DNA from: Pseudoalteromonas piscicida | GTDB taxonomy: Bacteria; Pseudomonadota; Gammaproteobacteria; Enterobacterales; Alteromonadaceae | Direction: 5' to 3' | Length of the DNA stretch: 64,000 nucleotides | NCBI RefSeq assembly: GCF_000238315.3 | Contig: NZ_CP011924.1 | Coordinates: forward strand, 517,501-581,500 | Part shown: positions 18,872-28,246 of the stretch, piece after piece | Numbering within the stretch: the first letter of the stretch is position 1 | Layout: every line of letters starts with the position of its first letter | Made by a program: the position numbers and the translations under genes | The notes under the pieces: model-generated | Databases searched by the model: none | Seen by the model: only the letters and a program-made list of their open reading frames with translations | Told to the model about the DNA's origin: nothing

Positions 18872-18880
18872 TTTGACAGG

Positions 18881-20101
18881 TTACTCTATCGCTTTTATTT
18901 GAGTGTCACTCCAAACTTGCGACTTTTGATATAGTTCGGCGATATTTTGGCTGGTTACGCCAAGAGATTTTGACATGGTGTCAACGCTATCCCAGTCACC
19001 CTTTTCCATCGATTCCGCAAGATCTAGATAAATACCAAAAGCACTCGGTTTCTTCAGTAAGGTTGATTTAATTTCTTGAGATAAGGGTAATTTCGTCAAT
19101 AAACTGGCCATATCGTCATCGAGAATGGCGTCCATCAGTGACATCATGCCAACCAAAAATGTACTTCCAGTATCAGAGATCTCATTGGCCTTGGTTGCTA
19201 TTGCTTCCATAAAGTGTGCGCGCAATAAAGAGAGTGAAAGTAGTTCTTTGGGCTTTTCAGTATTAAGCTGTGAAGCAAATAATAATGAGATCAGACGCTT
19301 AAGCTCTTCACTACCGAGTACAACCAAGGCTTGTTTAATCGTTGATATTTCTGCTCGGCGTTTAAATACAGCACTATTTGCATAACGAAGAAGTTTGTAG
19401 CTTAGGTTTACATCACGCTCAAAGACCTGTGTGATCCTAGCAAGGTCGGGCTCAACGCTTGAAGTTTCATAAAGCAATTCAGCCATGGCTAATTCCGAAG
19501 GAGCCAACGCTTTGGTTTTGACCATTTCGGGTTTGGCAAAAAAGAAGCCTTGAAAATATTTGAATCCAAGCGACTTGGCGAGCTCAAACTGTTCGTAGGT
19601 TTCTACTTTTTCTGCCACTAAATCAATGTTTGGGAAATCCTGTATCGCGGCTTTAATGGCATGGATTTGCTCTAGGTTAGTTGCCAACAAATCGACTTTT
19701 ATCTGGTCAATATAGGGAAAAAAATGGCGCCACACATTTTGGTGATGGTAATCGTCAAGTGCAAGCGTATAGCCTTGCTCTTTAAGCTCTTTTACACACG
19801 CTAAGAGTCGTTTCCCCGGTTGTACCGTTTCTAATATTTCTACGACGACTTGTTCAGGCGCCAACATTTGCACATAGCCTTTTGCCAGCGTCTCTAGAGT
19901 GAAGTTAATGTAAGCAGGGCGTTGATTTGTGAGGTCATCAAGACCAAAGGTAAACTGGCTGCCTTCAACCAAGCGACTTGTTGCTTCATCACCGTCAATT
20001 TCGGGAAATACATTATTTAGGCCATCACGAAATAAAAGTTCGTAGCCAATCAATTCCCTTTGGACATCAAAAATTGGCTGACGAGCCGCGTAAAAGTACA
20101 T
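18881..20101 (-). CDS. EAL-HDOD signalling protein (YuxH family)
   Basis: A 406-residue protein with an N-terminal EAL-like domain (residues about 1-190) and a C-terminal HDOD domain (about 200-390). The EAL signature reads YELLFRDG. The usual DDFGTG is replaced by DDYHHQN, while IKVDL and AEKVET and YFQGFFFAKP are recognisable. Proteins of this arrangement (CdgJ of Vibrio is an example) often regulate motility and may or may not degrade cyclic di-GMP. With the altered motifs I would not assume enzyme activity. Confidence 0.85.
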   Translation of the reverse strand: MYFYAARQPIFDVQRELIGYELLFRDGLNNVFPEIDGDEATSRLVEGSQFTFGLDDLTNQRPAYINFTLETLAKGYVQMLAPEQVVVEILETVQPGKRLLACVKELKEQGYTLALDDYHHQNVWRHFFPYIDQIKVDLLATNLEQIHAIKAAIQDFPNIDLVAEKVETYEQFELAKSLGFKYFQGFFFAKPEMVKTKALAPSELAMAELLYETSSVEPDLARITQVFERDVNLSYKLLRYANSAVFKRRAEISTIKQALVVLGSEELKRLISLLFASQLNTEKPKELLSLSLLRAHFMEAIATKANEISDTGSTFLVGMMSLMDAILDDDMASLLTKLPLSQEIKSTLLKKPSAFGIYLDLAESMEKGDWDSVDTMSKSLGVTSQNIAELYQKSQVWSDTQIKAIE

Positions 20102-20419
20102 AGATACTACCGTCCAAACAAAATGCTATTGGCTTTAATATAAGGTAAAAGTGCGATCAGGTCACGCTGGGAAATTGAGTTTATAGAATATGGGTAAATA
20201 CAGAACATAGGGCGAATGATAATTAACCAATTGAATTAGGTACGAATAAAATACTGTTTTGATCAATGGTCGCAGGTGGTTGAGTGTATGGTTTGTGCAT
20301 GTTATAGTGGGTTCTTTATGTTTTTGGCTTTTATTCAAAGTGAGTTAGAAATCGAATAATTAAGTGATAGAAAAAGCTCACATTTGGAGAAGAGCCCAAC
20401 TAACAATTAGGAGGCTAAT
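20102..20419. other. Divergent intergenic region (EAL-HDOD / putP)
   Basis: 318 bases without a gene, holding the two divergent promoters. I see one good sigma-70 candidate on the plus strand and no repeats or RNA structure that stands out. Confidence 0.6.
20280..20308 (+). promoter_or_regulatory. Candidate sigma-70 promoter for putP
   Basis: TTGAGT (20280-20285) and TATAGT (20303-20308) are separated by 17 bases, about 110 bases upstream of putP. This was found by eye against consensus TTGACA/TATAAT. Confidence 0.35.
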
Positions 20420-21901
20420 TTGGAGATAGGTACGATAATCTCTCTCGCACTGTATTTTATTGCGATGTTGGGAATTGGCTTATACGCATATAAAAAGTCG
20501 ACCAGTGATGTGTCAGGCTACATGTTGGGCGGTCGTAGCTTACCACCAAGTGTAGCGGCGCTTTCAGCGGGCGCATCCGACATGAGTGGTTGGATCTTAA
20601 TGGGTCTGCCGGGCGCTATGTTCCTGTATGGTTTTAGCAGTACATGGATTGCAATAGGTCTTGTGATTGGTGCTTGGCTTAACTATTTATTGGTTGCACC
20701 ACGTCTGCGTGTTTACACAGAGTATGCAAATGACGCGATAACCATTCCTGGCTATTTTGCAAATCGTTTTGAAGATAAAGGAAACGCGTTAAGAATAGTT
20801 TCAGCGTTGGTGATCATTGTTTTCTTCACCTTATACACCTCCTCTGGTGTGGTTGCTGGTGGTAAGCTGTTTGAAAGTTCATTTGGTATGAGCTATGAGA
20901 GTGGTTTATACATCACCACCGGCGTTGTTGTGCTTTATACTTTATTTGGCGGCTTTTTAGCGGTGTGCCTGACCGACTTTGTGCAAGGTTGTATTATGTT
21001 TATCGCTTTGATTTTAGTGCCTTTAGTTACCTTCTCACTGCTCGATAATCCGCTATCTCAAACACTAAATGAGTTAAACCCAACGATGTTAACGTGGGTT
21101 GGCTCGGCCGGTGCAATAGGTATTATCTCGGCAATGTCTTGGGGTCTTGGCTACTTTGGTCAACCTCATATTATCGTGCGCTTTATCTCTGTTCGAAGTG
21201 TGAAAGACATGCCGACAGCGCGTCGTATAGGGATGAGCTGGATGATAGTTGCAGCTCTCGGTGCTGTGGGCACAGGTTTGTTTGGTGCAGCTTACGCACA
21301 TGAACATGGGATTGTTGTGGATGATGCCGAGACCATTTTCTTGATTTTATCTCAGCTATTGTTCCACCCGTTGATTGCAGGTTTTTTACTGGCAGCTATT
21401 CTTGCCGCAATTATGAGTACTATTTCTTCGCAATTGTTAGTGAGTTCAAGTTCGTTAACTGAAGACTTTTATAAGATATTTTTGAATAAGAATGCTTCGG
21501 ATAAAGAACTGGTGCTTGTTGGTCGTACTAGTGTACTAGTTGTAGCGCTTGCTGCCATTTATCTTGCGTACGACAGAGATAGCTCGATTCTAGATCTTGT
21601 AAGTAATGCTTGGGCTGGTTTTGGTGCCGCATTTGGCCCACTGGTGCTGATAAGCTTATTCTGGTCTCGCATGAACTTTGCTGGCGCGCTTGCTGGTATG
21701 GTATCTGGCGCAGTGACTGTGTTGGTATGGATCTATGGTCCGTTTACTTATAATGGTGAGCCGCTTAGCGCGACATTATATGAAATTGTTCCTGGATTCA
21801 TTGTTGCGACAATCGCTATCTTTGCTGTCAGCTTACTGACCAAGGAGCCAAGTAAAGAGATCACGACGCCATTTGATAAAGTAGAAAAAGCGCTTGATTA
21901 A
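20420..21901 (+). CDS. putP: Sodium/proline symporter PutP
   Basis: Solute:sodium symporter family protein of 493 residues with about 13 membrane helices. The N-terminal SLALYFIAMLGIGLYAYKK helix, the SAGASDMSGWILMGLPGA segment and GYFGQPHIIVRF match PutP of E. coli. It takes up proline with Na+. The start is TTG 20420, set by a strong AGGAGG at 20409-20414 five bases upstream; no ATG is suitably placed. Confidence 0.93.
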   Translation: MEIGTIISLALYFIAMLGIGLYAYKKSTSDVSGYMLGGRSLPPSVAALSAGASDMSGWILMGLPGAMFLYGFSSTWIAIGLVIGAWLNYLLVAPRLRVYTEYANDAITIPGYFANRFEDKGNALRIVSALVIIVFFTLYTSSGVVAGGKLFESSFGMSYESGLYITTGVVVLYTLFGGFLAVCLTDFVQGCIMFIALILVPLVTFSLLDNPLSQTLNELNPTMLTWVGSAGAIGIISAMSWGLGYFGQPHIIVRFISVRSVKDMPTARRIGMSWMIVAALGAVGTGLFGAAYAHEHGIVVDDAETIFLILSQLLFHPLIAGFLLAAILAAIMSTISSQLLVSSSSLTEDFYKIFLNKNASDKELVLVGRTSVLVVALAAIYLAYDRDSSILDLVSNAWAGFGAAFGPLVLISLFWSRMNFAGALAGMVSGAVTVLVWIYGPFTYNGEPLSATLYEIVPGFIVATIAIFAVSLLTKEPSKEITTPFDKVEKALD

Positions 21902-21918
21902 AGTCGGTTGAAGTGAAT

Positions 21919-21947
21919 AAAAAACGGAGCATTTGCTCCGTTTTTTA
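21919..21947. terminator. Intrinsic terminator after putP
   Basis: Stem AAAAACGGAGC / GCTCCGTTTTT with loop ATTT, A-rich on one side and T-rich on the other. It can stop transcription from putP and from the opposing bcp gene. Confidence 0.88.
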
Positions 21948-21985
21948 TTTCTTAAATATACGTAAATACGGTTTAAGGAGTCACT

Positions 21986-22459
21986 TTAAGCTTGCTCTTT
22001 TAAGTGGTTAATCACGACTTCATGGTGATCTTTGGTTTTAAACTTATTGAACACGTGCTTGATGGTACCGTCTTGACCGACTAAGAAAGATAGGCGATGA
22101 ATGCCATCATATTCTTTGCCCATAAATTTCTTTAGCCCCCACACACCAAACTCATCGGCTACCGCGTGGTCTTCATCCGAAAGTAAGTCAAAGTTGAGTT
22201 CTTTTTTGTTTTCAAAGTTCTTTAACTTTTTCACAGGATCTGGACTAATGCCAACGGCTACGGTGTTTAATTCAGCCAGTTCAGCTTTGTGGTCGCGTAG
22301 ATTTTCGGCCTGAACCGTACAGCCCGGGGTCAATGCTTTAGGATAAAAATAGACTAAAACTTGGTGAGACTTTAATAAAGTAGCAAGTTCAACGGTCTCG
22401 TCGTTTTGGTTTTGCAGTGAAAATAGTGGTGCTTGATCACCAACTTTTAAAGTATTCAT
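21986..22459 (-). CDS. bcp: Thioredoxin-dependent peroxiredoxin Bcp (PrxQ)
   Basis: A 157-residue cytoplasmic peroxidase of the Bcp/PrxQ family. The peroxidatic Cys47 sits in TPGCTVQAENLRD. The second cysteine found five residues later in E. coli Bcp is replaced by Glu, and the protein has no other Cys. It must therefore work as a 1-Cys enzyme, resolved by an external thiol. It lies 9 bases after gcvR on the minus strand. Confidence 0.95.
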   Translation of the reverse strand: MNTLKVGDQAPLFSLQNQNDETVELATLLKSHQVLVYFYPKALTPGCTVQAENLRDHKAELAELNTVAVGISPDPVKKLKNFENKKELNFDLLSDEDHAVADEFGVWGLKKFMGKEYDGIHRLSFLVGQDGTIKHVFNKFKTKDHHEVVINHLKEQA

Positions 22460-22468
22460 AGTAAATCC

Positions 22469-23002
22469 TTAGCGAATGCGTCTAAATATATAGTCTACGT
22501 TTAAGGAGTGAGAAAGATCTTCGAACTGAACTTTAAAGTTATCAATATCCACATCCACTGGAATATTAAACTCAAGCTCGCAGCGCATATGTAGCTCGTC
22601 TTCTTGCTCAAAGGTATCTGACTTCAGTGAACAAATATTCACTCCTTGTGCTGCAAAATAGCGCGTTACTTTGCTTAGTGTACCGGGAGTATCTAGTCCT
22701 TCATATTCCAAAGTATAACCTGCACTGTATTCGCCTTGCTGATGGCTCGACGTGCGTTTCATCATGGTTAAGAGACCGAGTTCCATCCCTTTTGCTGGTA
22801 AGGTATGTTCTACACGACTAATAGACGCCATGTCACCGGCGAGTAACATAATAAAGGTAAATTCATTTCCCAATATTGCGATACGACTGTCGATAATATT
22901 ACAGTTGCAGTCACTCACAAGCTGGGTCAATTCGCCAACAATACCAGATCTGTCTTCTCCTATTGCGGTTAAGACAAGTTGATGGTTTGCATGCATGGTC
23001 AT
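22469..23002 (-). CDS. gcvR: Glycine cleavage system regulatory protein GcvR
   Basis: A 177-residue protein of two ACT domains (about residues 8-80 and 95-170). It acts as a glycine-responsive antagonist of GcvA in E. coli. I place the start at ATG 23002 (MTMHANHQLV) because AGAGG at 23010-23014 is properly spaced; an in-frame upstream start at 23035 lacks this support. It forms an operon with bcp, as in enterobacteria. Confidence 0.9.
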   Translation of the reverse strand: MTMHANHQLVLTAIGEDRSGIVGELTQLVSDCNCNIIDSRIAILGNEFTFIMLLAGDMASISRVEHTLPAKGMELGLLTMMKRTSSHQQGEYSAGYTLEYEGLDTPGTLSKVTRYFAAQGVNICSLKSDTFEQEDELHMRCELEFNIPVDVDIDNFKVQFEDLSHSLNVDYIFRRIR

Positions 23003-23334
23003 TTTGGAACCTCTGATTTCACGTAATGCGCTCAAGGTTAATAGTTAACGCGAAATACTACCATATCTGAGTTTTAGCGCTAGCGCGTTGTAATAAAAAA
23101 TAGAATTAGGGTTGCGTGGCATGGTTGCTTGTTTTTCTAATGTATGACAAGTAACATAAGGCAAAATTTTGGCTATGGGATGTGTGTTCCCAGCATAGTA
23201 CGTGGAATACTTGATACCATAGCGTTATTAATTCAAAGATTGTCAATTTTTGGCAACTTTGTGTGAACCAATTCGGCAATCCTAAATCATAACTTTGATT
23301 CGAATAATAATAGGGTTTGCTAAGGAGTAAATGA
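23003..23334. other. Divergent intergenic region gcvR/bamC; no dapA
   Basis: 332 AT-rich bases with no credible gene. In E. coli and many relatives dapA lies between gcvR and bamC; here there is only spacer and promoter sequence. I see no recognisable dapA remnant in any frame. Confidence 0.6.
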
Positions 23335-24393
23335 GTGCAGTATTGGATCCCAAAATCACTGGTTCTTGGAATTGCCGTGAGTCTAAGCGGCTGTAGTATT
23401 TTCACAAATGATGCACATCATGAAAGAAATTATCGTGCAAATGCACCGGTGAAAGCCCCTGAGGACTTAGCTCAGCCTTATCGAGACCCTGAATTTGCAA
23501 TGCCAGTCGGCCAATATGAAAATACAGCTGAACCGGTAAGTTACCGTGCACCGCAACAGGTACTAACAGTTGCGCAAGGCAGTTGGGTAGAGCAGGGCGA
23601 AGAAGCTGCAAGGATCTTTTTTGATAAGAATGACGGTATAGAAGATTTACCGGCATTTATTTGGCGTGCTGTGGATGGCGTTGTGGCGATGCACAATGCC
23701 GGACTTGAAAGCGATAACAAGGCGCAAGGCTCGGTAACCACAACCTGGTATTCACTGATCAAGCCAAAAGACGGCTGGTTTTGGGAAGAAGCAACAGAGC
23801 CATCTAAGCAAAAGTTTAAGTTTACTGTCGAGCAAAAAGAACATCAGCGTACGGCGTCAATTCGAGCGGAATTAGTAGATTATCAAGGCGATGGTGAGTT
23901 AACTGCGCTTCAGAAAAATCACCTCGAAGTTCGGGCACTGAACGAAGTCGTTTCAGAATTTGACTATCAATATCGTCTACTGCAAGTTGAAATGCGTAAG
24001 CGTCAGGGTGTACTGGCACTTGAACTTGGGTTTGACAAGAATGGTGATTCCGCGCTTCTGACTGAAAAAGGTCAAGAAGCGGTGCTTGATCGCTTCTCAA
24101 ACTTCCTAGAAAGAAGTAACTTCACGGTTGTCCGTGTCGATAGAGAAAAGCAGGAAGTTTTGGTCCGTTACGAAGCGCCTGAAAGCAGCGTTTGGGATTC
24201 TATTTGGGGTGAAGAAGCGGTTGTGTTGCCAATTGAAAATGGTGATTACACGATAAAGATCGCTCAAGCGCAGGATACGCGTACTTCAATTACCTGGAAG
24301 GATAGCGAAGGTAACATACTTGATGCAAACACCATGAATAACCTGCATCAAGCCTTGATCACTTTGCTTAGGCAAAAAGGTCTAACAATCTAA
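23335..24393 (+). CDS. bamC: Outer-membrane assembly lipoprotein BamC (NlpB)
   Basis: A 352-residue lipoprotein with lipobox LSGC (Cys20), an unstructured N-terminal segment that contacts BamD in E. coli, and two helix-grip domains. It is part of the BAM complex that inserts outer-membrane beta-barrels. The start is GTG 23335 after AAGGAG at 23322-23327. An overlapping ATG at 23331 is in another frame and runs into a stop after about 20 codons. Confidence 0.9.
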   Translation: MQYWIPKSLVLGIAVSLSGCSIFTNDAHHERNYRANAPVKAPEDLAQPYRDPEFAMPVGQYENTAEPVSYRAPQQVLTVAQGSWVEQGEEAARIFFDKNDGIEDLPAFIWRAVDGVVAMHNAGLESDNKAQGSVTTTWYSLIKPKDGWFWEEATEPSKQKFKFTVEQKEHQRTASIRAELVDYQGDGELTALQKNHLEVRALNEVVSEFDYQYRLLQVEMRKRQGVLALELGFDKNGDSALLTEKGQEAVLDRFSNFLERSNFTVVRVDREKQEVLVRYEAPESSVWDSIWGEEAVVLPIENGDYTIKIAQAQDTRTSITWKDSEGNILDANTMNNLHQALITLLRQKGLTI

Positions 24394-24414
24394 TAAATAT
24401 AATAATTTAAAAAC

Positions 24415-24445
24415 GAAAAGAGCTTCGGCTCTTTTCTTTGTTTTT
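24415..24445 (+). terminator. Intrinsic terminator after bamC
   Basis: A 9-bp stem GAAAAGAGC / GCTCTTTTC closed by a stable TTCG tetraloop is followed by TTTGTTTTT. Confidence 0.88.
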
Positions 24446-24458
24446 GTGGAAGTAAAAA

Positions 24459-25829
24459 ATGACAGAGAGCACTATGACACCACGCTCCACCTTACAAACG
24501 TGGTTTGCGTTTATCGTACCGTCATTGATTGGTATCTTTTTATTTATGACGCCAGTGGCGGTGGGGGAAGCAATGACTATCCCAATTGCTGTTATGGCGA
24601 AGTGGTTACAAGCGCAAGTCGCTCCTTTTATTAAAGACATGATTGTCGCAATAGTATGTATTACCGGGATCATGAGTTTGGTGATAAAGCTCCTAAGACC
24701 CCAAGCGCTATTAAAAATAACCATAATAAAGCACTTATTTGACGTTAGCTGGGTTTGGTTGATAACCCGACTAGTTGGCATGGTGTTTATTGTGCTTACC
24801 TTCAATGGTGTTGGTCCAGAAGCGATCCATTCAGAAAACACAGGAGCATTAGTGCTAAATGACTTGTTACCTGTACTCTTTTCTGTCTTTATTCTTGCTG
24901 GCTTGTTACTGCCATTACTACTTAACTTTGGTCTACTTGAGATGGTTGGCACGCTCTTGACCAAAGTGATGCGCCCGCTATTCGGTGTGCCAGGTCGTAG
25001 CGCGGTAAACTGTGTTGCTTCTTGGCTTGGCGACGGCAGCGTAGGTATCTTGATGACTGCTCGACAATATGAGGATAAACACTATACACAACGAGAAGCG
25101 GCTATCATCGGCACCACATTCTCTGCGGTTTCCATTACTTTCTGTTTAGTTGTTATTGGTCAAGTTAAACTCGAACACCTGTTTGCTCCTTTTTACCTCA
25201 CCGTATGTGCGGCTGGCTTTGTTGCAGCAATCATAGTGCCGCGCCTACCACCGCTAAGGTTTAAAAAGGATATCTATGTAGATGGTAGCGATCACAACCA
25301 GGATTCAGAAGCGGTGCCAGAAGGAAAAGGCCTATTAGGTCATTCTTTGGATATTGCACTTGCTAAGGCAAAAACGGCACCAGGGCTTAAAGGAACATTA
25401 GAAGAAGGCCTGTACAATGCCTTAGATATGGTATTTGCTGTACTTCCCGTGGTTATGGCAGTTGGTACTTTTGCCCTGATCATCGCAGAATACACCCCTG
25501 TATTTCAATATTTAGGTACACCTTTCGTTCCTTACCTCGAGCTACTCAATGTGGCAGAAGCCGAAAAAGCAGCACAGACAATCGTTGTCGGCTTTGCTGA
25601 TATGTTTATTCCGTCAATCCTTGCTGCAGGTTCTATTGAAAGTGATACTACCAGGTTTATCGTTGCCGCAATGAGTGTTACCCAGTTAATTTACATGTCT
25701 GAAGTTGGGGCATTACTGCTTGGTAGCAAAATCCCAGTGAATTTGTGGGAGCTATTCCTAATCTTTATTTTAAGAACACTTATTACCTTGCCTGTTATCG
25801 TCTTTATGGCGAAATGGTTAGTCGGCTAA
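24459..25829 (+). CDS. YjiH-family nucleoside-recognition (gate) domain membrane protein
   Basis: A 456-residue polytopic membrane protein. The N-terminal helix segment FIVPSLIGIFLFMTPV and the later gate-domain block around GVPGRSAVNCVASWLGDGSVG (about residues 177-197) match the YjiH family. The substrate is not established. It is transcribed from its own unit between two intrinsic terminators. Confidence 0.82.
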   Translation: MTESTMTPRSTLQTWFAFIVPSLIGIFLFMTPVAVGEAMTIPIAVMAKWLQAQVAPFIKDMIVAIVCITGIMSLVIKLLRPQALLKITIIKHLFDVSWVWLITRLVGMVFIVLTFNGVGPEAIHSENTGALVLNDLLPVLFSVFILAGLLLPLLLNFGLLEMVGTLLTKVMRPLFGVPGRSAVNCVASWLGDGSVGILMTARQYEDKHYTQREAAIIGTTFSAVSITFCLVVIGQVKLEHLFAPFYLTVCAAGFVAAIIVPRLPPLRFKKDIYVDGSDHNQDSEAVPEGKGLLGHSLDIALAKAKTAPGLKGTLEEGLYNALDMVFAVLPVVMAVGTFALIIAEYTPVFQYLGTPFVPYLELLNVAEAEKAAQTIVVGFADMFIPSILAAGSIESDTTRFIVAAMSVTQLIYMSEVGALLLGSKIPVNLWELFLIFILRTLITLPVIVFMAKWLVG

Positions 25830-25834
25830 AATAA

Positions 25835-25866
25835 AAAACCCCCTACTATGCGAGGGGGTTTTATTT
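25835..25866 (+). terminator. Intrinsic terminator after the yjiH-like gene
   Basis: A 10-bp stem AAAACCCCCT / AGGGGGTTTT with an 8-base loop, flanked by A-rich and T-rich sequence. Confidence 0.9.
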
Positions 25867-26407
25867 GAATAGCTAAACTTTTAGCTAATTCTTCTAAAGA
25901 GAATATTTTCCTTATCACTACTCCGCTTCATCAAAGTAACTTCAAAGTCATTCCCTCGTCTGTAAATCTAACAGGCCCTATTGACAGGTTTAGCACATTA
26001 CCGATTCTATTAGAGACTTTGCTCAAGTATGGTAAATCAATAGCCTATTGTAACCGTATAGCTAGCCGAAAGTATAACAGCCTAGATCATTCTCCAAGCA
26101 AGCTCCGATTCGTTCCAAAGCTTCTTAAGTAGCATGTGTGGATAAACCCCGTTACCTTTAAGAACTTAAACCCTATAAAATTAACCTTGTTAACTATTTA
26201 TTTTTGTTTTTTACGGGATGTTCAGCTGTGGCTTAGGGTGGGTTATAACTACTTGATTATAATAATTTGTTTTTTCCTGCTTTGTTTCTTTTTGTTTTTA
26301 TTTTGGGTTTTATTGTTTATTAAATGTAACTTTTTGGGTTTACATGCGGGGCTTGCAACGCTAGTATGTTCCTGCTTAAGGAAAACATAGCTTAAGGAAG
26401 CTGATTT
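25863..26407. other. AT-rich intergenic region ahead of the secreted-protein operon
   Basis: 545 bases. On the minus strand 25936-26043 reads open for about 35 codons (…SKVSNRIGNVLNLSIGPVRF…), bounded by stops, as in a decayed gene fragment that I cannot identify. From 26150 the DNA is very AT-rich. GCTTAAGGAA occurs twice (26374-26383 and 26390-26399), and the second copy supplies the ribosome-binding site of the next gene. An open frame at 26136-26390 has no ribosome-binding site and looks spurious. Confidence 0.5.
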
Positions 26408-28216
26408 ATGTACGAAGTAAAAGGATTCGGCGTATTACGTTTTGCCGCATTTTTTTTCATAGCTAGTAAAAGTTATGCATCGGGAACTGAAAACTCATGT
26501 CAAGTATCAGTACAAGTTAGAGATTTTATGCCTCGTACTTGTTATTCCGAGTATTCTGAATCTAGTTGTAATGATATTTGCGTTGCCGCAGAACCTTCTA
26601 TGGAACCATCGTGTTTTAGGAAGATAGAGCTGCCTTGTGGGATAAAGCAAGAGCTTAAAGCATCGGCATTAGGGTACCAAAACAGAAATGGTCATGAATG
26701 GTTTCATGTCACCGACTTAATGAATCATACCGCCTTGATTGAGCAATATTATGTATTGCAGCAATCGCTTTACGGTGAACTATATAAAGATTTTGTTAAC
26801 CCTGCAGATGTTGCAGGATTTAGTCCTGCAAGTGATAGCCTTCGAAAAGTTAATTTTAGACTGAATACTATTAGCTCAACTCGAAGCGTTGCAGCGGGTT
26901 TGTCACATGCTGCGCTCTACAGAAGATATGAGTATGGCTTGCTACTCGAAGAAAAGTTAAATGCGCATTTAGCGAAAGTGAATGCAAATATCAATCAATT
27001 TGACTTAATGAGTGCTTTTGAGAAAGAAAATCTAAAGGTGGAGATAAATCAACTGGTTGATAGCCAGACCCGGCTTTGGAAAATTCTCAAAAAATATGAT
27101 GCAAGTACAATTTTATCAAGCAGGGTGCGAATTATTAATCGCAGACTTACTGCATTGAATGATTCACTAATCCTCATTCCATTTGTTCAACAACAAGCAT
27201 TTATCAACAAGACTCAGGTATTAAATGCCTATTTTGATGTCAGCTTCAGACAATGCGAGACAACGACTTGCTTTAACGCACTTGATGCTAGCGCCGTGGT
27301 TATTGATACCGATTATGACAAAAAACTAACGTATTTTGAGTTATATTTGGAACAGTTAAACAATGAAGCCTCTTTGCTGAGCAATGCTTATTCGAGTGAT
27401 TATCACCCTGTTGATCCTGCTTTTGTTCGAATGCCGACTTTCGCAGGGTTTGTAACTGAGCACTATCAGGATATGCGAGCGCAGGGCACAGAACTCTCTT
27501 TGAAAAAGCTAGCGACTGCGATTAATGTTGCTTATTTAGCTAAAAATGTTGATGGCCGAAGACTGTCTCAAAAACTTGCACAGACGGCTGATAGTACGAT
27601 TGATGGCTTCAGTTCAATAGCGCCATTTAATGAGCAGCACACATTGTTGTGTAAAGAGTACACACGAATAAACCCGCAACTAAGCCAGTTTCAGCAAGAG
27701 AGTTTCACTCTTGGTCATGAAGCTAATGAGCTAATTGCTACATTGATTGATTTTGGTTTAGACAGTGAACAGCTCGCTCGATTAGAGTGGATCATTACAC
27801 GATTAAATGTCTTGGCGGCTCAATCAATTCAAATTGCGAACCTCAATATCACCGAAGTTGATAGGTATCAATCGGTAGTATGGAAGTTGGACCAAGCAGA
27901 CAATTTCTTCACAAATAATGGCAACATCGAAATAGAATACTTGGAATACGATGGACTTTATTGGACACCAAATATGTTGCCATCAATCCCAGAGATAATG
28001 CCATCCATAGTCAATATCTCCACGCCTGAAAGTACGTTATTCCCCACCGGCAGCGCATCGGCAGGTTCGATGAATGTACTTCAAATGTTAATAAAGCAAA
28101 ATCCCTTTAGTGCCTGTTCTGAGAACAATAATGAACTACAGCTCATTATAAAAGCGGAATCACCAAATGGTCAGGTTAAGCGGCACATTCTCAGAGCTAC
28201 TCTAGAGCAACTCTAA
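26408..28216 (+). CDS. Secreted protein of unknown function, first gene of the accessory operon
   Basis: I do not recognise this 602-residue protein. A signal peptide (about residues 1-25, cleaved after SYASG or nearby) precedes a Cys-rich N-terminal region (about eight Cys in residues 30-80, CYSEYSESSCNDICV). A largely helical, coiled-coil-prone middle (about residues 110-480) and a C-terminal beta-like tail follow. It contains the motif NISTPES at residue 536; the next gene has NISTPST. ATG 26408 follows AAGGAA. It is co-directional with eleven further exported proteins. Confidence 0.75.
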   Translation: MYEVKGFGVLRFAAFFFIASKSYASGTENSCQVSVQVRDFMPRTCYSEYSESSCNDICVAAEPSMEPSCFRKIELPCGIKQELKASALGYQNRNGHEWFHVTDLMNHTALIEQYYVLQQSLYGELYKDFVNPADVAGFSPASDSLRKVNFRLNTISSTRSVAAGLSHAALYRRYEYGLLLEEKLNAHLAKVNANINQFDLMSAFEKENLKVEINQLVDSQTRLWKILKKYDASTILSSRVRIINRRLTALNDSLILIPFVQQQAFINKTQVLNAYFDVSFRQCETTTCFNALDASAVVIDTDYDKKLTYFELYLEQLNNEASLLSNAYSSDYHPVDPAFVRMPTFAGFVTEHYQDMRAQGTELSLKKLATAINVAYLAKNVDGRRLSQKLAQTADSTIDGFSSIAPFNEQHTLLCKEYTRINPQLSQFQQESFTLGHEANELIATLIDFGLDSEQLARLEWIITRLNVLAAQSIQIANLNITEVDRYQSVVWKLDQADNFFTNNGNIEIEYLEYDGLYWTPNMLPSIPEIMPSIVNISTPESTLFPTGSASAGSMNVLQMLIKQNPFSACSENNNELQLIIKAESPNGQVKRHILRATLEQL

Positions 28217-28246
28217 GAAACGATAACTACACAGAAGGAAAATCTG

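Noticed and set aside
23106..23405. Minus-strand open frame in the gcvR/bamC spacer
   Set aside because: No ribosome-binding site, overlaps the bamC start, and no similarity to DapA or any other known protein.
26136..26390. 84-codon hydrophobic open frame before the secreted-protein operon
   Set aside because: Composition simply reflects very AT-rich DNA (Phe/Leu/Ile runs); no ribosome-binding site and no recognisable protein.
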